Source: Natronosalvus sp042663485 (GTDB lineage Archaea; Halobacteriota; Halobacteria; Halobacteriales; Natrialbaceae). Taken from it: a stretch of 64,000 nt of DNA. A program made the position numbers and the translations under genes. The stretch lies in assembly GCA_042663485.1 (NCBI GenBank), contig JBHTAF010000004.1, one strand, 5' to 3'. Position 1 is the first letter of the stretch, and each line of letters starts with the position of its first letter. The notes below the pieces were generated by a model that saw only the letters and a program-made list of their open reading frames with translations, made no database searches and was not told where the DNA came from. Shown here piece after piece: positions 62,304 to 64,000 of this stretch.

Positions 62304-63077
62304 ATGTCTACGCGCGCACACTCCCGTGGCGGTGGCGGATTCGTCGCCGCGGTGAAAGTCGACCTGGCACGGCTCCACGGAGCGTGGATGGAGCTCGTCT
62401 TCCCGCGCCAGCGTGGCCGGGGCCACTCCGTCATGGGAAAGTGGAAACCGGAATCGCTCCCGCAGAAAGTGGGCTACTATCTCTGGAGTCTCGTCGGTGC
62501 CCTCGGCATTCTACTCGTGTATCCGTTCACCGTAATCGGTCTCGCGACCCGCTACTACGCGGCGAAACTCGACTCGACGCGAACCCGACTCGGCATCGTC
62601 GGCGTCACCGCCATCGCCCTGCTCGGCTGGGGCCTGTTGACCATCGCCTGGGGTGCGATGTCGTACATGGAGCAAGTCGACGTCCCGCTCGACGCCGTCT
62701 ACGCCGTCGCCGCAGCGAGCGGCGTCGCGACGATCTCGACCGCACTCGCAGCCGCCTGCTCGAAATTCGGCGGGCGAGCACTTTCGGTGATCCTCGCCTA
62801 CCCCTTCGCGATGACCGCCCTGTTCTTGCCCCCGGTCGTCGCCGCGCTCGTCACCCCCTCGCTCGAGCCCTACGTCCTCGAGCCCAGCTACGACCTCGCC
62901 GCGTGGCTCCTCGACACCGTCTTCGTCGTCGGGGACCTCAACCAGTACCTGCGGGACAACTACCAGCTCGAGGGCGCGGCCTACGCGGCCATGTGGCTCG
63001 GGTTCTCGTTCCCGATGGGGTGGTTCCTCGGGACGATGGTCTCACTGGCGAACGTCGTCCGGCCGTCGGGCGAGTAA
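62304..63077 (+). CDS. Haloarchaeal multi-span membrane protein, function unknown
   Basis: A 257-residue membrane protein starting MSTRAHSRGGGGFVAAVKVD then an amphipathic Leu/Arg-rich segment and about five hydrophobic helices (VGALGILLVYPFTVIGLATR; VGVTAIALLGWGLLTIAWGA; VSTALAAACSKFG-like; AYPFAMTALFLPPVVAALV; AAMWLGFSFPMGWFLGTMV). No catalytic motif recognised. The frame is open upstream; ATG 62304 fits. Confidence 0.75.
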   Translation: MSTRAHSRGGGGFVAAVKVDLARLHGAWMELVFPRQRGRGHSVMGKWKPESLPQKVGYYLWSLVGALGILLVYPFTVIGLATRYYAAKLDSTRTRLGIVGVTAIALLGWGLLTIAWGAMSYMEQVDVPLDAVYAVAAASGVATISTALAAACSKFGGRALSVILAYPFAMTALFLPPVVAALVTPSLEPYVLEPSYDLAAWLLDTVFVVGDLNQYLRDNYQLEGAAYAAMWLGFSFPMGWFLGTMVSLANVVRPSGE

Positions 63078-63169
63078 CCGAGTCCTCGCTATCCGGCAAA
63101 TCCAGCAACCGACGAAAACTGGCGCGTCGTTTCGGTATTCTTAGGAATCTTCGCAACCGACGTTCGCAT

Positions 63170-63367
63170 ATGGCACTCGAGTTCGACCTCGTCAAGACCG
63201 TCGGTGCGTTCGTCGCGATCATTGCCGCCGGGACCGCAGCCCTCACGATGATGCCGGGCATGACGACTGGAACGATCCTGACGATGGTCATGCCGTCGAT
63301 GGCGATCTTCGGTGCGATCATGCTAGCGATCGGCGTGAAACACGGCGAGTACCGGGCGATGCGCTGA
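63170..63367 (+). CDS. Small two-span membrane protein
   Basis: A 65-residue protein: MALEFDLVKTVGAFVAIIAA then GTAALTMMPGMTTGTILTMV and a second hydrophobic stretch ending with VKHGEYRAMR. Found from ATG 63170. Small haloarchaeal membrane proteins of this form are common; function unknown. Starts 92 bases after the previous gene, same strand. Confidence 0.75.
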   Translation: MALEFDLVKTVGAFVAIIAAGTAALTMMPGMTTGTILTMVMPSMAIFGAIMLAIGVKHGEYRAMR

Positions 63368-63618
63368 TCGAGTCACCCGTTTTGGAGCGTCTCTCGAGCG
63401 GTTCGGGCAGTGACTGTCACGTGATGAGAAAGAGAAAGTGACGGGTGTCAACCAGTAGGCTCGAGCGATGAATCTCGAGTTGTGAGTCTCGAATCGTGAC
63501 GAACCCCGCCCCGACTCGTCGCTTCCGACCAGTCGCAACGGAGCGGGCGCTCACCACGAGCGTATTCTAAACGAAGTACTCGTCCGGACGGTCGGTGACG
63601 ACGGTCCGGCGTCAGAAC

Positions 63619-63813
63619 TTAGTTGCGGACGACGTTCGTCGCGCGGGGGCCTTTGGGGGCCTGTTCGATGTCGAATTCGATGTCTGTGCCTTCTTCGAGG
63701 TCCGGGCCGCCGACGTCTTCCATGTGGAAGAATACGTCATCGTCCGCGTCGTCCGTCGAAATGAAACCGTAGCCGCCTGTGTCGTTGAAGAAATCAACCT
63801 TTCCGTTTGCCAT
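63619..63813 (-). CDS. cspA: Cold-shock domain protein
   Basis: A 64-residue CspA-like nucleic-acid-binding protein: MANGKVDFFNDTGGYGFIST (RNP1 GGYGFIS) and DDDVFFHMEDVGGPD (RNP2 DVFFHM), ending KGPRATNVVRN. Binds single-stranded RNA/DNA and helps translation at low temperature. Acidic, as usual for haloarchaea. ATG 63813. Confidence 0.95.
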   Translation of the reverse strand: MANGKVDFFNDTGGYGFISTDDADDDVFFHMEDVGGPDLEEGTDIEFDIEQAPKGPRATNVVRN

Positions 63814-63890
63814 TGCAAACAAACGTTCACCCGGGACACGGATAACCCTTGCGAGGGTCGCGGTACCACGACGGTCGCTTCCGCCGTCTC

Positions 63891-64000
63891 CTACATGTAA
63901 CCGAGGTCCCGCAACCGCTCCATCAGGTCCTCTTTGTCCTGGGCGCGACCGGCGCGTTCGGTCGTTCCCTCGAGGTCCTGGAGCCAGGCGGGGTCGTCCT
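63891..64000 (-). CDS. C-terminal fragment, probable sulfatase-type protein
   Basis: Only the last 36 codons are in the window; the gene begins beyond the right edge. Peptide ends DDPAWLQDLEGTTERAGR then KEDLMERLRDLGYM. The LRDLGYM end is what I remember from haloarchaeal sulfatase-like hydrolases, so the name is tentative. The stop lies 77 bases upstream of the cspA start, same strand. Confidence 0.5.
   Translation of the reverse strand, partial: DDPAWLQDLEGTTERAGRAQDKEDLMERLRDLGYM

Overview
The window is about 64 kb of GC-rich chromosomal DNA from an extremely halophilic archaeon (class Halobacteria). The protein style suggests Natrialbales or a close relative. The evidence is very acidic proteins, many Tat (twin-arginine) secretion and lipoprotein signals, halocyanin, a HalOD1 protein, an archaeal aMBF1, Spt5 and SecE, a 20S proteasome beta subunit, an AN1-rhomboid protein, and TATA boxes 25-30 bases upstream of start codons (leaderless transcripts). 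The hexamer CTCGAG is strikingly frequent. I could run no database search, so family names come from recognising motifs and overall sequence.

Layout. 1-2.6 kb: end of a branched-chain amino acid ABC operon (livH-livM-livG, minus strand). 2.7-6.9 kb: SDR dehydrogenase, glycerophosphodiesterase, HEAT-like protein, TenA-like protein, aldo/keto reductase. 6.9-9.8 kb: Tat-exported penicillin-acylase-type hydrolase coupled to a small membrane protein. 9.8-13.7 kb: three-gene ABC-2 exporter in which one permease is fused to a PrsW-like membrane protease domain. 13.8-17 kb: membrane protein, flavin reductase, HxlR regulator, small acidic protein, SlyD-type FKBP. 17-21 kb: exported sulfite-oxidase-type molybdoenzyme, a three-domain halocyanin and a lipoprotein. 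21-26.4 kb: UPF0179, a SufS-SufU fusion, a DUF5804-like protein, a nonsense-mutated pseudogene, cysteine synthase, thioredoxin, zinc ribbon. 26.6-32.7 kb: DUF255 protein, a lower-GC island with one lipoprotein, aconitase. 32.8-36.3 kb: thyA-folA operon, divergent purD, PRC-barrel-like protein. 36.4-44.4 kb: acyltransferase, a possible HPP-protein remnant, endonuclease V, AN1-rhomboid protein, DUF5788-polX, Mut7-C, PHP protein, zinc finger, secE-spt5 with its 3' end duplicated downstream.

44.5-49 kb: small acidic protein, sugar-acid dehydratase, AlaX editing protein, aMBF1, an 84-bp MITE-like inverted repeat, and tRNA-Leu(GAG). 49.4-55.6 kb: HalOD1, MTH1187-type thiamine-binding protein, Mch, two HAD phosphatases, HTH-CBS regulator, UPF0212, small membrane protein, psmB. 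55.7-64 kb: lipoprotein, Gfo/Idh/MocA oxidoreductase divergent from ThuA, a YcaO enzyme with an Ocin-ThiF-like N-terminus facing a Tat lipoprotein, thioesterase, two membrane proteins, cold-shock protein, and the C-terminus of a probable sulfatase.

How genes work together. Sulfite dehydrogenase plus tri-halocyanin form a plausible extracytoplasmic electron-transfer pair. ThyA, DHFR, Mch and PurD all belong to one-carbon and purine metabolism. SufS-SufU and cysteine synthase link cysteine to Fe-S assembly. secE and spt5 are translationally coupled. There is no rRNA, CRISPR array, prophage or intact transposase. The strongest candidates for novelty are the SufS-SufU fusion, the ABC-2/PrsW fusion, the YcaO/ThiF-like protein with unknown substrate, the duplicated spt5 3' end, and the MITE-like repeat beside the tRNA.
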